IMG/VR virus record: IMGVR_UViG_3300024308_000188
Coordinates: 62,001-126,000 of that record
Source of the DNA: a virus
Direction: 5' to 3' (one strand)
Length of the DNA: 64,000 bases
The position numbers and the translations under genes were made by a program. Positions 8,814-17,884 of this stretch are shown here, piece by piece. The stretch's first letter is position 1. Every line of letters starts with the position of its first letter. The notes under the pieces are model-generated. The model worked only from the letters and a program-made list of their open reading frames with translations, did no database searches and had not been told where the DNA came from.

Positions 8814-9484
8814 TAAAGCATATCCAGAATATGTGTTATTTTTTGATCGGAACCAATTCTTATTGCGGCAGTGACAGGATAATACAGCTTACGCGCAAAA
8901 AATGTAAGTGGGTCTTGTCCAGCTGTCACAACAAGTTTTGGAATGCTATCGAATACATCGAGAATGTCTCGAAGTTTTTCTATTTTGTACGGAGTTGATT
9001 CATCATTTATATTTGTTATGACCAACATGCAAGGATTTGTCTCACGGATTTGTTTAATAACATCATGAGAACTGTAGCCAGTTAACTTAATCCACATTGG
9101 AGCGGATCTTCCAGCGCGATGTCTGCTATCGAAATCGCTGTAAATATCCATAGCTCTATTCATAACAACAGCGGCCAATTGCTTGGCCCTTAGATCAGTT
9201 GGAAAACTATTTATAACAAAAGTGCCACTTCCTTTCAATGGATTTGCCATTAATTTTTGATAGCATTCTATTTGCTTTTGCTCACCCACGTTTCTTGTTT
9301 TGACCTCAGAAATTTTAGGCTTAAAACTTGATACGCAATTTAACAAGTCGAATGTTAATCTACGATTTGCAATAACGAGGCGATCCATGCCACACGAGAG
9401 CAAGAATTTCTCACGGTCTTTAGGAAAGATACAAGACACTAATGTCGATATGTCTTTTTGGGTTTTGGGTTTTGGTTTATTCAT
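8813..9484 (-). CDS. Hypothetical protein, possibly degenerate AAA+/helicase-loader-like
   Basis: 223 residues. The pattern 'PCMLVITNINDES...KIEKLRDILD...IPKLVVTAGQDPLTFF' resembles the Walker B-to-sensor 1 part of DnaC/IstB-type loader ATPases (LLVIDD...R...VVITSN). However, no P-loop lysine is visible where a Walker A should be (SGTFVINSFPTDLRAKQ), so it would be a non-hydrolysing relative at best. The string VVTxGQDPxT is also present in the N-terminal domain of the DNA polymerase encoded at 15241-17205. The gene overlaps the SF2 helicase gene upstream by 4 bases, which suggests a shared task. Confidence 0.55.
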   Translation of the reverse strand: MNKPKPKTQKDISTLVSCIFPKDREKFLLSCGMDRLVIANRRLTFDLLNCVSSFKPKISEVKTRNVGEQKQIECYQKLMANPLKGSGTFVINSFPTDLRAKQLAAVVMNRAMDIYSDFDSRHRAGRSAPMWIKLTGYSSHDVIKQIRETNPCMLVITNINDESTPYKIEKLRDILDVFDSIPKLVVTAGQDPLTFFARKLYYPVTAAIRIGSDQKITHILDML

Positions 9485-11142
9485 TTTTTAGCCATATTTC
9501 CAAACATAGAAAACAAACCACGTTCAATATTGGGGCCAGATTTTTTCTTCTTGTTAGATTTGCGTTCGGAGTACGCATCACGTTCTTCACTGTCGTACAT
9601 TCCAGAATCGTTATCAGGACGTTGTAGCTTTTTATCAAGCAAACTTCCATAAACTCTGTTTGCTTTTTTGCTTAAACGATAGCCAAGTTCTATACTATGT
9701 CCCAAGGTATTTTTAAAACAACCAAAACTAATGGGCATGTCAATATCAACAAACATACGAATAAGTGGTTGCTTCTTTCCTTCCATTGGAGTACAGATAC
9801 GGCGAGACTCTTGTTCCCAGTTAGGCTTGTTGCTAATTGGAGAAACCATATAAAGAGTGTCCCAACGTGGAACATTCAAACCCAATTGCATTAAACGTCT
9901 GATACCTACAACAACCCGAACTTTTCCAGCACGAGCATCTTGAATTATTTGAATACGTTCACGTTTGTTCTTTTCGCCGCCACCGCCAGTAAAGCCAATT
10001 GCAATTTTTTCACCAAAAGCATTATTGATTCCATCGACCAATTCTTTAACATGCTCCTTGAACATAACAGCCATAACAATTGAGCGTCCTGCTCTTAAAT
10101 CATGCACAACTCCTTCAATGATTTTTTTATTACGTGCTGGATGTTTGGATAAAAATCTGTTTGCGTATGTCCAAGCAGCTGGCCCACGAGTATAACTATT
10201 TCTGTTCTTTGGCGCACAGTCTGTTGCGTGAACTGTAACAACAGGTTTCATGCTGTCTACAGTAGTTTCAGCAACAACTGGGCCAACTAAATTTTCAATA
10301 ATTATGTGCCGTCCGTCCTTTCTAACGTCCGTCGCGGTGCAGCCGCCTTTATAAAGTGCCGGAAGCTTACTGATAAATTTTGCGTAAAGTGTTGCGTTAG
10401 CACGGTGAATTTCATCACACCATACCATACCAAAATTGTCTTTAAGCCACTTTAACCGCTTCTCACTCATACCACTATCTTTGATGAAACTTTGGTAGGT
10501 AGCTAAGCCTATTTGAAAATTCTCAAAGTCCTCTTTTTTCTTGAGAAATCCGTAGATCTTTTTACCAGCCAATTCCTGAATTTGTTTGATGTTTGTATGT
10601 GCTTCCATTTCCTCTAAAAAGTTGTCAAGGAAATCTTTTTGGTCAGCAATAATAACTGTGCGCTGGCCCATCTTTATTGCAATAGCTAATGTTGTTATTG
10701 TTTTACCAGATCTTGGTGGAGCTTTTAACAAGCCATGTTTGGCTTTACTCCAATCACCAAGAATTTCTATTTGATAATCTCTCAATTCACTAACAAACTT
10801 TATGCGTTTGTCCATTGGAACACGCTTACGCTTATCAATGATTTTAAAATCATCAAAATCAATATCAATTTTATCTTCAAGGTTTAAGCGATCACCTATT
10901 GGAAATCCAACGTAGTTTGTGCCACCAACCATTTTACGTTTTAATAAATTAACGCCACCTTTATAACCGCCAAGTTCGCAGTTAGCGCAGAACTCTGAGA
11001 AACGATCTCGTTTATAAGGGCAACGACGACAAACTTTTTCTTCGTAAAAATGTTTAATATAATGCTTTTCCGCAAGATCCATATCAACAACCTTCACTGG
11101 TATATAGATATGTTCTCGTAGCACCAATGGTGGCTTACTCAT
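9481..11142 (-). CDS. SF2 DNA helicase (UvsW/RadD-like) with N-terminal Cys4 cluster
   Basis: 553 residues. A zinc-binding-like cluster C38-x2-C41-x10-C52-x2-C55 precedes a superfamily 2 helicase core: Q-like motif LRDYQIEIL (~120), Walker A APPRSGKT (141-148), motif Ia RTVIIADQKDFLDNF, DEIH box at 243-246, motif III-like CTATDVRKDG, and a C-terminal RecA lobe with VMVMF-like strand, GFTGG, VVVGIRRLMQLGLNVPRWDTL and QESRRICTP (motif VI). This order fits ATP-dependent branch-migrating helicases such as T4 UvsW. It acts on DNA, probably in recombination-dependent replication or fork reversal. Overlaps at both ends place it in the replication operon. Confidence 0.8.
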   Translation of the reverse strand: MSKPPLVLREHIYIPVKVVDMDLAEKHYIKHFYEEKVCRRCPYKRDRFSEFCANCELGGYKGGVNLLKRKMVGGTNYVGFPIGDRLNLEDKIDIDFDDFKIIDKRKRVPMDKRIKFVSELRDYQIEILGDWSKAKHGLLKAPPRSGKTITTLAIAIKMGQRTVIIADQKDFLDNFLEEMEAHTNIKQIQELAGKKIYGFLKKKEDFENFQIGLATYQSFIKDSGMSEKRLKWLKDNFGMVWCDEIHRANATLYAKFISKLPALYKGGCTATDVRKDGRHIIIENLVGPVVAETTVDSMKPVVTVHATDCAPKNRNSYTRGPAAWTYANRFLSKHPARNKKIIEGVVHDLRAGRSIVMAVMFKEHVKELVDGINNAFGEKIAIGFTGGGGEKNKRERIQIIQDARAGKVRVVVGIRRLMQLGLNVPRWDTLYMVSPISNKPNWEQESRRICTPMEGKKQPLIRMFVDIDMPISFGCFKNTLGHSIELGYRLSKKANRVYGSLLDKKLQRPDNDSGMYDSEERDAYSERKSNKKKKSGPNIERGLFSMFGNMAKK

Positions 11143-11678
11143 TAAGTGTTACCTTCAAATTTACGGATAACCTGATGCGCGTTAACTAACTGCGTTATCA
11201 TGAATCCGCCTTTATCAATGTTGTCAATGTAAGATTTACAGATTTGAAGCAACTGCTCAGCATCAATCAAATATTCATAGTAAGGTTCCATGATACCAAC
11301 TACGAATTGTTTTCTTTCTTCTTTTGTACGCAACTTTGCAAGATCATTGGCATATTCATTAACCAAATAATCGACCATACTGTTCAGAGTTTTGGATAAA
11401 AGAGTTGTTGCCTCTAAACCCATAACCTGAATTTCGGTGAGGCGTGTACGAAAGCTATGATCTAAAATAGCTGCCTTACTTAAGTTGCGAACGAAGTTAG
11501 GGCTATTAACTTCGAGTGAATGAAGTTTGCGACTTGAATGCAAGTGCTTCATTTCCTGCTTTAATTCATCAAAGTCCAAATTGTATTGAGGCAAATCTTG
11601 AAACGTCTGTTTCAAACGTAAAAGCTTTGCGTCTTTTTTAAGGATTCTCTTTACTCTTTCGCGTGTTTGCTTATCCAC
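11142..11678 (-). CDS. Hypothetical helical protein
   Basis: 178 residues, strongly basic N-terminus (RVKRILKKDAKLLRLKQ) and predicted all-helical. No recognised family. The stop overlaps the helicase start by one base. A DNA-binding accessory to the helicase is possible but unsupported by motif. Confidence 0.6.
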   Translation of the reverse strand: MDKQTRERVKRILKKDAKLLRLKQTFQDLPQYNLDFDELKQEMKHLHSSRKLHSLEVNSPNFVRNLSKAAILDHSFRTRLTEIQVMGLEATTLLSKTLNSMVDYLVNEYANDLAKLRTKEERKQFVVGIMEPYYEYLIDAEQLLQICKSYIDNIDKGGFMITQLVNAHQVIRKFEGNT

Positions 11679-11688
11679 TATATCACCT

Positions 11689-12102
11689 TTAATCAGTTAC
11701 AGTGAGTTTGCTGTTAGTTGGATCATAAGGAACAATCAATACGTTGTCGTATTCATCAATAAAAGTCATGAGTCCACCAACACCTTCAGCCTGTTTAAGC
11801 GTGTAAGATCCTATTTCAGACTTTCGCGTTACCATAACGTGCGATGTTTTAAATTCAAGATAGTGAGTATCGATTAAAAGGAGAGATCCCACTATAGCAT
11901 TTGTTGCGCTGACTATGGGATAACATTTGCAATGAGGCCCATATTCAAGAACACTGTCTCTGTCGATTGAAACAGTGCTTTTTTCATTTGATGTAACATA
12001 AAGCAATTGAGTTTTATTTTTAGAATCAACGCCGAGAACAATAAAAGTGTTCAACGGCATTTTTCTAATACTGAAGGGTAATCTAGGATCTCGAATAATC
12101 AT
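11689..12102 (-). CDS. Hypothetical beta-rich protein
   Basis: 137 residues with alternating hydrophobic strands (TFIVLGVDSKNKTQLLYVTS, IVGSLLLIDTHYLEF) and one Cys-x-Cys (HCKCYP). No family recognised. It overlaps the sliding clamp gene by 4 bases, so it is translated with it. Confidence 0.6.
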   Translation of the reverse strand: MIIRDPRLPFSIRKMPLNTFIVLGVDSKNKTQLLYVTSNEKSTVSIDRDSVLEYGPHCKCYPIVSATNAIVGSLLLIDTHYLEFKTSHVMVTRKSEIGSYTLKQAEGVGGLMTFIDEYDNVLIVPYDPTNSKLTVTD

Positions 12103-13220
12103 TCTTTGAAATATCCGTAAGCTACCAAGACTCCATCAGAAAATTCAGTTTCCATTTTATAACAGGCAGGATCTCCTTGCTTGTTAGGATAAACAGAAAA
12201 CTCGATTTTCTTACAGCCTCGAATGTTTTTATAACTGTCCTCAAAGATAACTGGATCTATTTGAGCGCTAAATTCTGATCCTTTTGCGTCCTTGACTTTT
12301 ACAACATCTTCAATTGAACCACCATCATTTTGATAGTGTAACTGGATTCGATCTTTGTTGGTTTTAATTAAAAGGGAAGAAACCCCCTTCTTAAAATAAC
12401 CAGCAATGTTCTGAAAAGCAGTTGCGAAATCAGAACCTATTGTAAAAGATTTGATTGGTTTTTTAAGTCCAGCCAAGAAATTTTCTATTTGCTCCAAGTT
12501 TACTTCAGTATCTATTGGGGGCAAAGAAACAGTTATGTTTTTACCACGAATAAACAAACGCTCGTCCGTAATAAAGAATTTAGCATCATCTTTGATAATG
12601 CGATCTAAAATAGAAAAAATACCTATAGGTATTGTGAGTTTCAAAGGCGCAGTCTTAGACTTGATTTTTCGCTTGTATATATGCAAGTGATAATCATCAT
12701 TACCCATTACCGTTAAATACTTACCATCATAAACAATTGTTGCCGATGGAATGTAATTATCGTTATATGGATCTTTTAAACGTGCAACTTTAACGCCATC
12801 ACCCAATGAACCGAAAAAATCTTTATCGATTGCTATACTTGAATCAGTGTCAATACTTGATCCAAGTTTTAAATCTGCAAGAGCTGAAGCTCCGGGTTCG
12901 CTACGTTTTAAATCGCCTTTGAATCGGCCAGCAGAAAACACTATTTTATCATGGGTGAATTCAATAGTAACTTCATCACGACCATTAACAGCTGTTTTCA
13001 ATGTAACAGCATCGGCAAAGAAGAATTCTCCTTCGCCTTTAAATCTTTTCGGGGTAAGAACAACTGAAGCAACACGGTCTGAATCCATAGCAACCAACTT
13101 AACGGCTTTTTTACCAAAAACAAAACCGTAGTGAGTGAGTTCACCAACAGGAACTGTTAGTACAACTCGATCAAGTGCTTCCTTTAATTCTTTCCCATCA
13201 ACAACAAATACATTACTCAA
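12099..13220 (-). CDS. DnaN-like (bacterial type) DNA sliding clamp
   Basis: 373 residues, close to the ~366 of bacterial beta clamps. The opening 'VFVVDGKELKEALDRVVLTVPVG' matches the beta-clamp N-terminal pattern (helix followed by strand, substituting for '..L.k.l..v....'). Three repeats of long amphipathic strand-helix units follow; the middle one (PLKLTIPIGIFSILDRIIKDDAKFFITDERLFI) fits domain 2, and the C-terminus (DGVLVAYGYFKE) ends like the last strand of domain 3. The clamp encircles DNA and tethers the polymerase, whose gene is immediately upstream. The DnaX-like loader at 41140-42294 is the expected partner. The call depends on length, pattern and context, not on a diagnostic motif. 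Confidence 0.6.
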   Translation of the reverse strand: MSNVFVVDGKELKEALDRVVLTVPVGELTHYGFVFGKKAVKLVAMDSDRVASVVLTPKRFKGEGEFFFADAVTLKTAVNGRDEVTIEFTHDKIVFSAGRFKGDLKRSEPGASALADLKLGSSIDTDSSIAIDKDFFGSLGDGVKVARLKDPYNDNYIPSATIVYDGKYLTVMGNDDYHLHIYKRKIKSKTAPLKLTIPIGIFSILDRIIKDDAKFFITDERLFIRGKNITVSLPPIDTEVNLEQIENFLAGLKKPIKSFTIGSDFATAFQNIAGYFKKGVSSLLIKTNKDRIQLHYQNDGGSIEDVVKVKDAKGSEFSAQIDPVIFEDSYKNIRGCKKIEFSVYPNKQGDPACYKMETEFSDGVLVAYGYFKE

Positions 13221-13591
13221 GATGTTTGCTCCGTATTAGGTTGTATTGTAAAATAACGAACAACTGAAACGGTATTCAAGCCAACTACGTCATGTGGGAT
13301 AGCGCGAATTATATTTTCGCTACCAATAACTCCCTGAAGTAGTCCAAGAATTCCTAAACTGCAAAGATCTTGATTAAGTTGGGTAGCGAAAACATCTGTA
13401 TCTGCAATAGCAAGACTGCAAATGAAATTTGTGGATAATAAAGCGGAGACAGCGCGAGGATCTTTTTCCAGCATATGATTCAAAAGATTTGCTGCATCCG
13501 TAGCCTGTTGTTTTTTAATCTCTGACGTAACTTCGGCCAAAGTTTCAGCAGTAATATCGGGGAAATGTTTTTTGAGAATTTGCTCTAACAT
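13217..13591 (-). CDS. Hypothetical helical protein between polymerase and clamp
   Basis: 124 residues, predicted mainly helical, starting MLEQILKKHFPDITAETLAEV. It overlaps the clamp gene start by 4 bases and follows the polymerase by 21 bases. No motif recognised. Position suggests a replisome accessory. Confidence 0.6.
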   Translation of the reverse strand: MLEQILKKHFPDITAETLAEVTSEIKKQQATDAANLLNHMLEKDPRAVSALLSTNFICSLAIADTDVFATQLNQDLCSLGILGLLQGVIGSENIIRAIPHDVVGLNTVSVVRYFTIQPNTEQTS

Positions 13592-13602
13592 AAAAGAACC
13601 AT

Positions 13603-13622
13603 AGCGGCCTAATTAGGCCGCT
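13603..13622 (-). repeat. 20-bp perfect palindrome spanning polymerase stop
   Basis: A perfect palindrome with half-site AGCGGCCTAA centred on the polymerase stop codon. No U-tract follows, so it is not a standard terminator. A related hairpin (AGCGGCCA/TGGCCGCT) lies before recA at 56636-56657, suggesting a recurrent RNA hairpin that might stabilise or pause transcripts. Confidence 0.6.
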
Positions 13623-14917
13623 TCCTTAAGTTTCTTCTTGGCCGCAGCAACTGTCTCACTTCTAGTTGATTCTGTTTTAGCAGCTTTTTTCTTGCTTGCT
13701 TCAATTTCAGCAATCGCCTTGTCAAGTAAAACTTTGTTACTACGAGTTTCTTTTGCGTAAACAGCAGCCAATTTGATTTCCTCTTTAGTCAAAGGATTTT
13801 TCTTTGGCATACTTCTGATTTTGATGTTATTAGCCCACAATTGTTTTTGTAACCACTCAGGCATATCAGCATACTGATCTTGCATGATAGTATCTACAAC
13901 TTTATCAATGTTTACTTTGTGGCCCAATTCTTTACTTTGGAACTCAAGACTCTTACGAACTAAAGCTTCCATACTTAAGAAACTAAAGTTCCACGCCTTA
14001 ACATCCCGCTCGTTTCCACCAATATCAAAATCCATTTCAGGTGCGCTAGTAAATTTATAATCAAACTTTTCTTCTACCAGAGTTTTAGCTCCAGTAGTCA
14101 TAGCACGTTCGATAAATTTAACTGCTAACCAGAACCACTCGTAACCAACTTCAACAGTTAAACTGTCGTGTACGGAAACATTAAGGTTCATTAATGGATA
14201 TTTACCAGTGTCCAAGAAATGTTGATATTTGTATTTATCAATCAAACGTATTGCCAACATCATAAGGTCACTACCAAAACCTTGAACTGGACTGTTAACC
14301 GCTTGACGTAAACAACGATTGATAATACTGTTTAAATGTTTGTCCTTGCTTCTGTAATCAGTTTGACGATCAACAAGTTTCTTGAACATCAGTGGCCATA
14401 ATGTACGACGACGACCAACAGGACTTTCAACAAACAAATTGTCAATCGCATCTTTCTTACAGGTATCAAACCAACCGTAACCAACAGGGAATCTTTCAAG
14501 AAACTTCGCTTTAAGTTCACGAATTTTCTCAACAGTCTGACCAGTAGATAAGGATAAACCATCATCACCTTGTTGATAAATCAAACCGAAGATAACTGTT
14601 TTTACTGCGTTACGAATAGGCTTACTTACTTCATGGATTGGAAGTCCAAAGAAGTAACTAGCGTTGATACGGTGAACGTCACCTTCAATTTCTATTCGGT
14701 GAGCAATCCAAGGATCTGGAACAAACTTATAGCGATTACGTAAATCAGCACCAACTTGGAAAACATCAGCAACATTTTTATCGCCACTAATAATAGACCA
14801 ACCACGTACTTCGTGAGCCGAGTAGTCAACCTTGATCAATAATGTTCCAGGTTGAGAAATAAGCAGACGTTTAATATGGTAGCCTAATTCATCACGGCTA
14901 GGTACTTGCTGGAGATT
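13613..14917 (-). CDS. Family A DNA polymerase, exon 2 (polymerase palm/fingers)
   Basis: Residues 656-1089 of the spliced protein. It restores the conserved continuation NLQQVPSRDELG... after SNP of exon 1. Motif A is IKVDYSAHEVR (catalytic D686), motif B is R-x3-K-x3-FG-x2-Y (RNAVKTVIFGLIY), and motif C is SVHDS, where His-Asp is kept but the usual Glu is Ser. The C-terminal ~100 residues are Lys/Ala-rich. Read alone, the frame would start only at a TTG inside motif A and lack part of the active site, so splicing with exon 1 is needed. The enzyme is the replicative polymerase. Confidence 0.88.
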   Translation of the reverse strand, partial: NLQQVPSRDELGYHIKRLLISQPGTLLIKVDYSAHEVRGWSIISGDKNVADVFQVGADLRNRYKFVPDPWIAHRIEIEGDVHRINASYFFGLPIHEVSKPIRNAVKTVIFGLIYQQGDDGLSLSTGQTVEKIRELKAKFLERFPVGYGWFDTCKKDAIDNLFVESPVGRRRTLWPLMFKKLVDRQTDYRSKDKHLNSIINRCLRQAVNSPVQGFGSDLMMLAIRLIDKYKYQHFLDTGKYPLMNLNVSVHDSLTVEVGYEWFWLAVKFIERAMTTGAKTLVEEKFDYKFTSAPEMDFDIGGNERDVKAWNFSFLSMEALVRKSLEFQSKELGHKVNIDKVVDTIMQDQYADMPEWLQKQLWANNIKIRSMPKKNPLTKEEIKLAAVYAKETRSNKVLLDKAIAEIEASKKKAAKTESTRSETVAAAKKKLKEAA

Positions 14918-15240
14918 CTTTATTCTTTCTTAAGATATGTTCGCAAAACATATCCCGATGATGCGAGTTTCAGCAATCCTCGTCTTACACATCGCTCCAT
15001 TCTTTACAAATGGAAGTTGAGACTATATCAAGGCCATATTTATTTATAATAAACTTAGGCCGCTACCATTTTGAGTGATCATTTGCTTATCACCCTACTC
15101 GCATTTCAGCGATAGTCGTTAGGCATTTACAAACTTTCGTTTGATTTAGCACGGTAGGTTCTTCCCATGTATTCTCTACACAGGACTCTTCCCCGTTTAG
15201 GTAGCTTTCGACATGCAGTTTCCTACATGAAGCCCAATCT
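14918..15240 (-). ncRNA. Group I intron (self-splicing ribozyme) in DNA polymerase gene
   Basis: 323 nt, with no endonuclease ORF. The upstream exon ends in U (AATCCT) and the intron ends in G (AATAAAG), as required. Joining the exons is in frame (655 whole codons before it) and recreates NP-NLQQVP, a standard family A motif. P1: exon AAUCCU pairs with intron GGGCUU with a U-G wobble at the splice site and one mismatch. P10: the first five intron bases AGAUU pair perfectly with the downstream exon AAUCU. P7: GACUAU (15117-15112) pairs with AUAGUC in the classic GAUAUAGUC segment (~15029-15021). A CAAAC-GAAA-GUUUG GNRA hairpin (15142-15129) fits a P5/P6 extension. Splicing itself is inferred. 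Confidence 0.88.
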
Positions 15241-17205
15241 AGGATTTGATGCACTCGTCCGACCAGTAACAACAGCTTGGTAACTATAGTTAGGTCTTAA
15301 TCTACGTGTGTGCTTGAAGTCTTTATCAGTAGCAAACAATTTAATAAAACTATTCACATAACTGTTTCGTAACTTCTGAGCTTTTTGTAAATCCGTGAAG
15401 TTCTTAACGATTTTAACGTCTTTGTGCTTGGCCTGAAATTGTTTATCAATCTGAGGCATTGGCTGGTCAGTACCTTTACGCTTTTTCTTGGTAGAAAAGT
15501 TTACTGGTTCCAATTTACAAACGTCAAAGAACAATATTTGTTTGTGTTCTTCCTTGCTTAAATCGAAGTTATTCAGTTCAACAGTACCGAACAATCCGCG
15601 TTGAGGCGCACCACGATTTTTAGCAAGTATCTTATTGGCTTTACGAACTTCATCACTGTTTTTGATATTTAGTTCACGTTCTTTGATGATTTGATTCACT
15701 GGACTATCTTTTGTTTTTAGATAGAACAAGTAATCAACATCACAAAGCGCACCAGTAGATTCCAAAATAGAGAACGAATGTATCTGATCTCCAACAATGG
15801 TTGAAACTGTTTTCTGGTACTTTTTAAATCCAATATCTTTCGCTCTGCGTAATTGCTGATGAAAGATCAACCAAGGAACAACAACGTCGAGACTACAATA
15901 TTGAAGTACAGGTTCAGTCAATGGAGTTTGTGCAATGTGTGCTCGGTTTTCTTTACCAAATGGATTGTCAAGGAAAGCAGTGCATCCATATTGCATAGAA
16001 AGATTACCTAAATTAAAGTAACCTTTACCTGTGGCAGTAGATAACACTTTCATGTTTTCATCTAAGATGAATTCACCAGCAGCAATATCCCACATATCAG
16101 CTTTGAAATGTCTGATGTCAAAGTTTGCTCTCATTACATTAAGGTCAAACTTTCCGTTGGTGGTAATATGCAACTTGTTTTTATTCTTTCTCTCAAAAAA
16201 CATTCGCATAAGCACTTTGATTCGATCAAGCTCCTTACGACTAAATGGAGTATCAAAGTGATAAATTGGAATTACATAAGCGTTCTTAGCATCACAACAT
16301 AATTGCACAGTCTGAACTTTATTAAGAACCTTACTAAGATCCTCGGTTTCAGTATCGACTGCTACGTATTCAGCAGCAGCCATCTTTTTCAGAATGCGCT
16401 CTACTTCGGAAACTTTTGTCACATAATGAGTTTTATACTTTGGAACGAATTTGTTCCGTTTCATTATGTGTACAGGTTGAATGTTGTAGCGATTAATACC
16501 GCCATCAAGAGCTGTTACAAGATTTCTGGCTGAATAACCACTAAGATAATAATTCTCTTTTGTTTTGGTGCTAAACACTGTGTTAAATGAAAGAGAAGGA
16601 ACTACAACAAAATCATGCTCTATTGTTTTTCCATCTTTATTCTTTATACTTACGTTAGCATCAACAGCTTGACCTAAGTAGTTGACAAAGTTCTGCTTAG
16701 ATTTTTGATAAGCAAGTGGACACAAATAAGTAAAAGGATCTTGTCCAAATGTAACAACAATGTCAGGCTTGTACTCACAAATAGTTTGCTTTAAATGCCG
16801 TGCAAAATCCTGATTGCTTTCATCAAGCGTATCTGCGTAAGCTTTACCATAAGTTTTAAACTGATTAAAGTTTGTTGCTACCCAATCATAGTCACTTTCA
16901 GCACATTCCGATCTATAATACTCGTGTGCAAGTTTACAAAGCAATAAAAACTTTTCACCTGTCGCACCAGAAAGCAAACGATTGCTCTCAAGATCTTCTG
17001 TAGGTACATGATCGAGTACAAATAATATTCTTTTCTTAGCATCTGGATTTTTATACCGGACTGCTTTCACGTTGTACAGATTTCCATCTGAAAAGCGTGA
17101 CTTAAGAGCCTCCCTTATGGATTTTTTAGGTTTATAGCCTAAGTCTATCCAACGAAGTGGAATCTCTTGTTTAGCATGTTTTTTCTTTGCTGAAACAACT
17201 GCCAT
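15241..17205 (-). CDS. Family A DNA polymerase, exon 1 (UDG-like domain and 3'-5' exonuclease)
   Basis: Residues 1-655 of a 1089-residue polymerase. Residues ~56-230 resemble the uracil-DNA-glycosylase-like domain fused to SPO1-type phage polymerases (ILFVLDHVPTEDLE...VATNF...YKPDIVVTFGQDP). The proofreading exonuclease follows: Exo I VAVDTETE (D284, E286), Exo II N350-x2-FD354, Exo III Y436-x3-D440. The exon ends in the TGRTSASNP motif at the start of the polymerase domain. Without splicing, translation would stop after five intron-encoded residues at a TAG. It is preceded by the ACTGTAAAT promoter-like motif and an AAGAGG box. Whether the UDG-like domain is catalytic is uncertain. Confidence 0.88.
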
Positions 17206-17234
17206 GTGATTAACCTCTTAGTTTACACATATTG

Positions 17235-17243
17235 ATTTACAGT
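17235..17243 (-). promoter_or_regulatory. ACTGTAAAT motif, copy 1 (before DNA polymerase)
   Basis: On the minus strand AAAACTGTAAATCAATATGTG lies between the terminator at 17261-17286 and the polymerase ATG, about 29 bases from it. The position just downstream of a terminator is what a promoter element would show. Confidence 0.65.
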
Positions 17244-17260
17244 TTTGTACAAGCAAAGAA

Positions 17261-17286
17261 AAAGGGCAACCGTTAGGCTGCCCTTT
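17261..17286 (-). terminator. Rho-independent terminator after peptidoglycan-binding gene
   Basis: Minus strand: AAAGGGCA-CC, loop TAAC, GG-TGCCCTTT, then TTCTTTG. It closes the transcript ending at 17291. Confidence 0.75.
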
Positions 17287-17290
17287 GAGT

Positions 17291-17875
17291 TTAACGCGGT
17301 CTGTGGTTTTGATTAGGATGCTTGTGATGCCGATTTTGATCACGGTTAGCATTCAGCTGTTCAGCTGTTTTTACCTGTGAATTATCGGTAGCTCCAGCAT
17401 CTTTATTTTGCTCAGGCGGTTGTTCAACATTTTCAGTCACAACCGCTTCAGCAGTTTTAATAACTTCTACTGGTTCAACTTTCTGTCTACGGGGTTCGAC
17501 AGTTTGAGATCTTACCGTATCAGCCATTAATGGATCGTAAGCGGCTTTTATGTTTTGGGTTGGATCAAAAACCTGATCTACTTTAACAAGTTCAGCAGCC
17601 AACTTTTCGTAGTAACCAGTTGGTATATCTACGTGAGTAAGCAATCCACTTTTCGGTTTCGTATAATCAAGCATTATGCCAGAAGGAAGTTTTGAGGTAA
17701 AGTCAAAAGGCATACCATGATTCGGATATGCCGGACTGAATTTACCGCTAACTTCAAAAGCACGTTTGGCGGCAATGGTCTTTTCAGACCAAATGCCGTC
17801 ACACGCTCCGGTATAATACCCAAGAAACTTCAAAATCATTTGCTGACGTTGCAAGCGTTGGATATTGGTTTCCAT
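17291..17875 (-). CDS. Peptidoglycan-binding-domain protein
   Basis: 194 residues. Residues ~4-40 (IQRLQRQQMILKFLGYYTGACDGIW then KTIAAKRAFE) match the PG_binding_1 pattern 'LQ..L..LGYY.G..DG.WG..T..A...FQ'. The rest is Pro/Gln/Glu/Asn-rich and ends in a His/Asn/Arg-rich tail (HHKHPNQNHRPR). No lytic catalytic domain is present, so it is not a complete endolysin; a virion-associated or cell-wall-anchoring protein is more likely. It ends at a terminator and is the last gene of its transcript. Confidence 0.65.
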   Translation of the reverse strand: METNIQRLQRQQMILKFLGYYTGACDGIWSEKTIAAKRAFEVSGKFSPAYPNHGMPFDFTSKLPSGIMLDYTKPKSGLLTHVDIPTGYYEKLAAELVKVDQVFDPTQNIKAAYDPLMADTVRSQTVEPRRQKVEPVEVIKTAEAVVTENVEQPPEQNKDAGATDNSQVKTAEQLNANRDQNRHHKHPNQNHRPR

Positions 17876-17884
17876 TTAATTTCC

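Noticed and set aside
15090-15272. 60-residue minus-strand frame over the polymerase gap
   Set aside because: It lies almost wholly inside the group I intron and has no ribosome-binding site.
13613-17205. DNA polymerase as two separate genes or a frameshifted pseudogene
   Set aside because: Group I boundaries, P1/P7/P10 pairings and exact in-frame rejoining of a conserved motif explain the break better.
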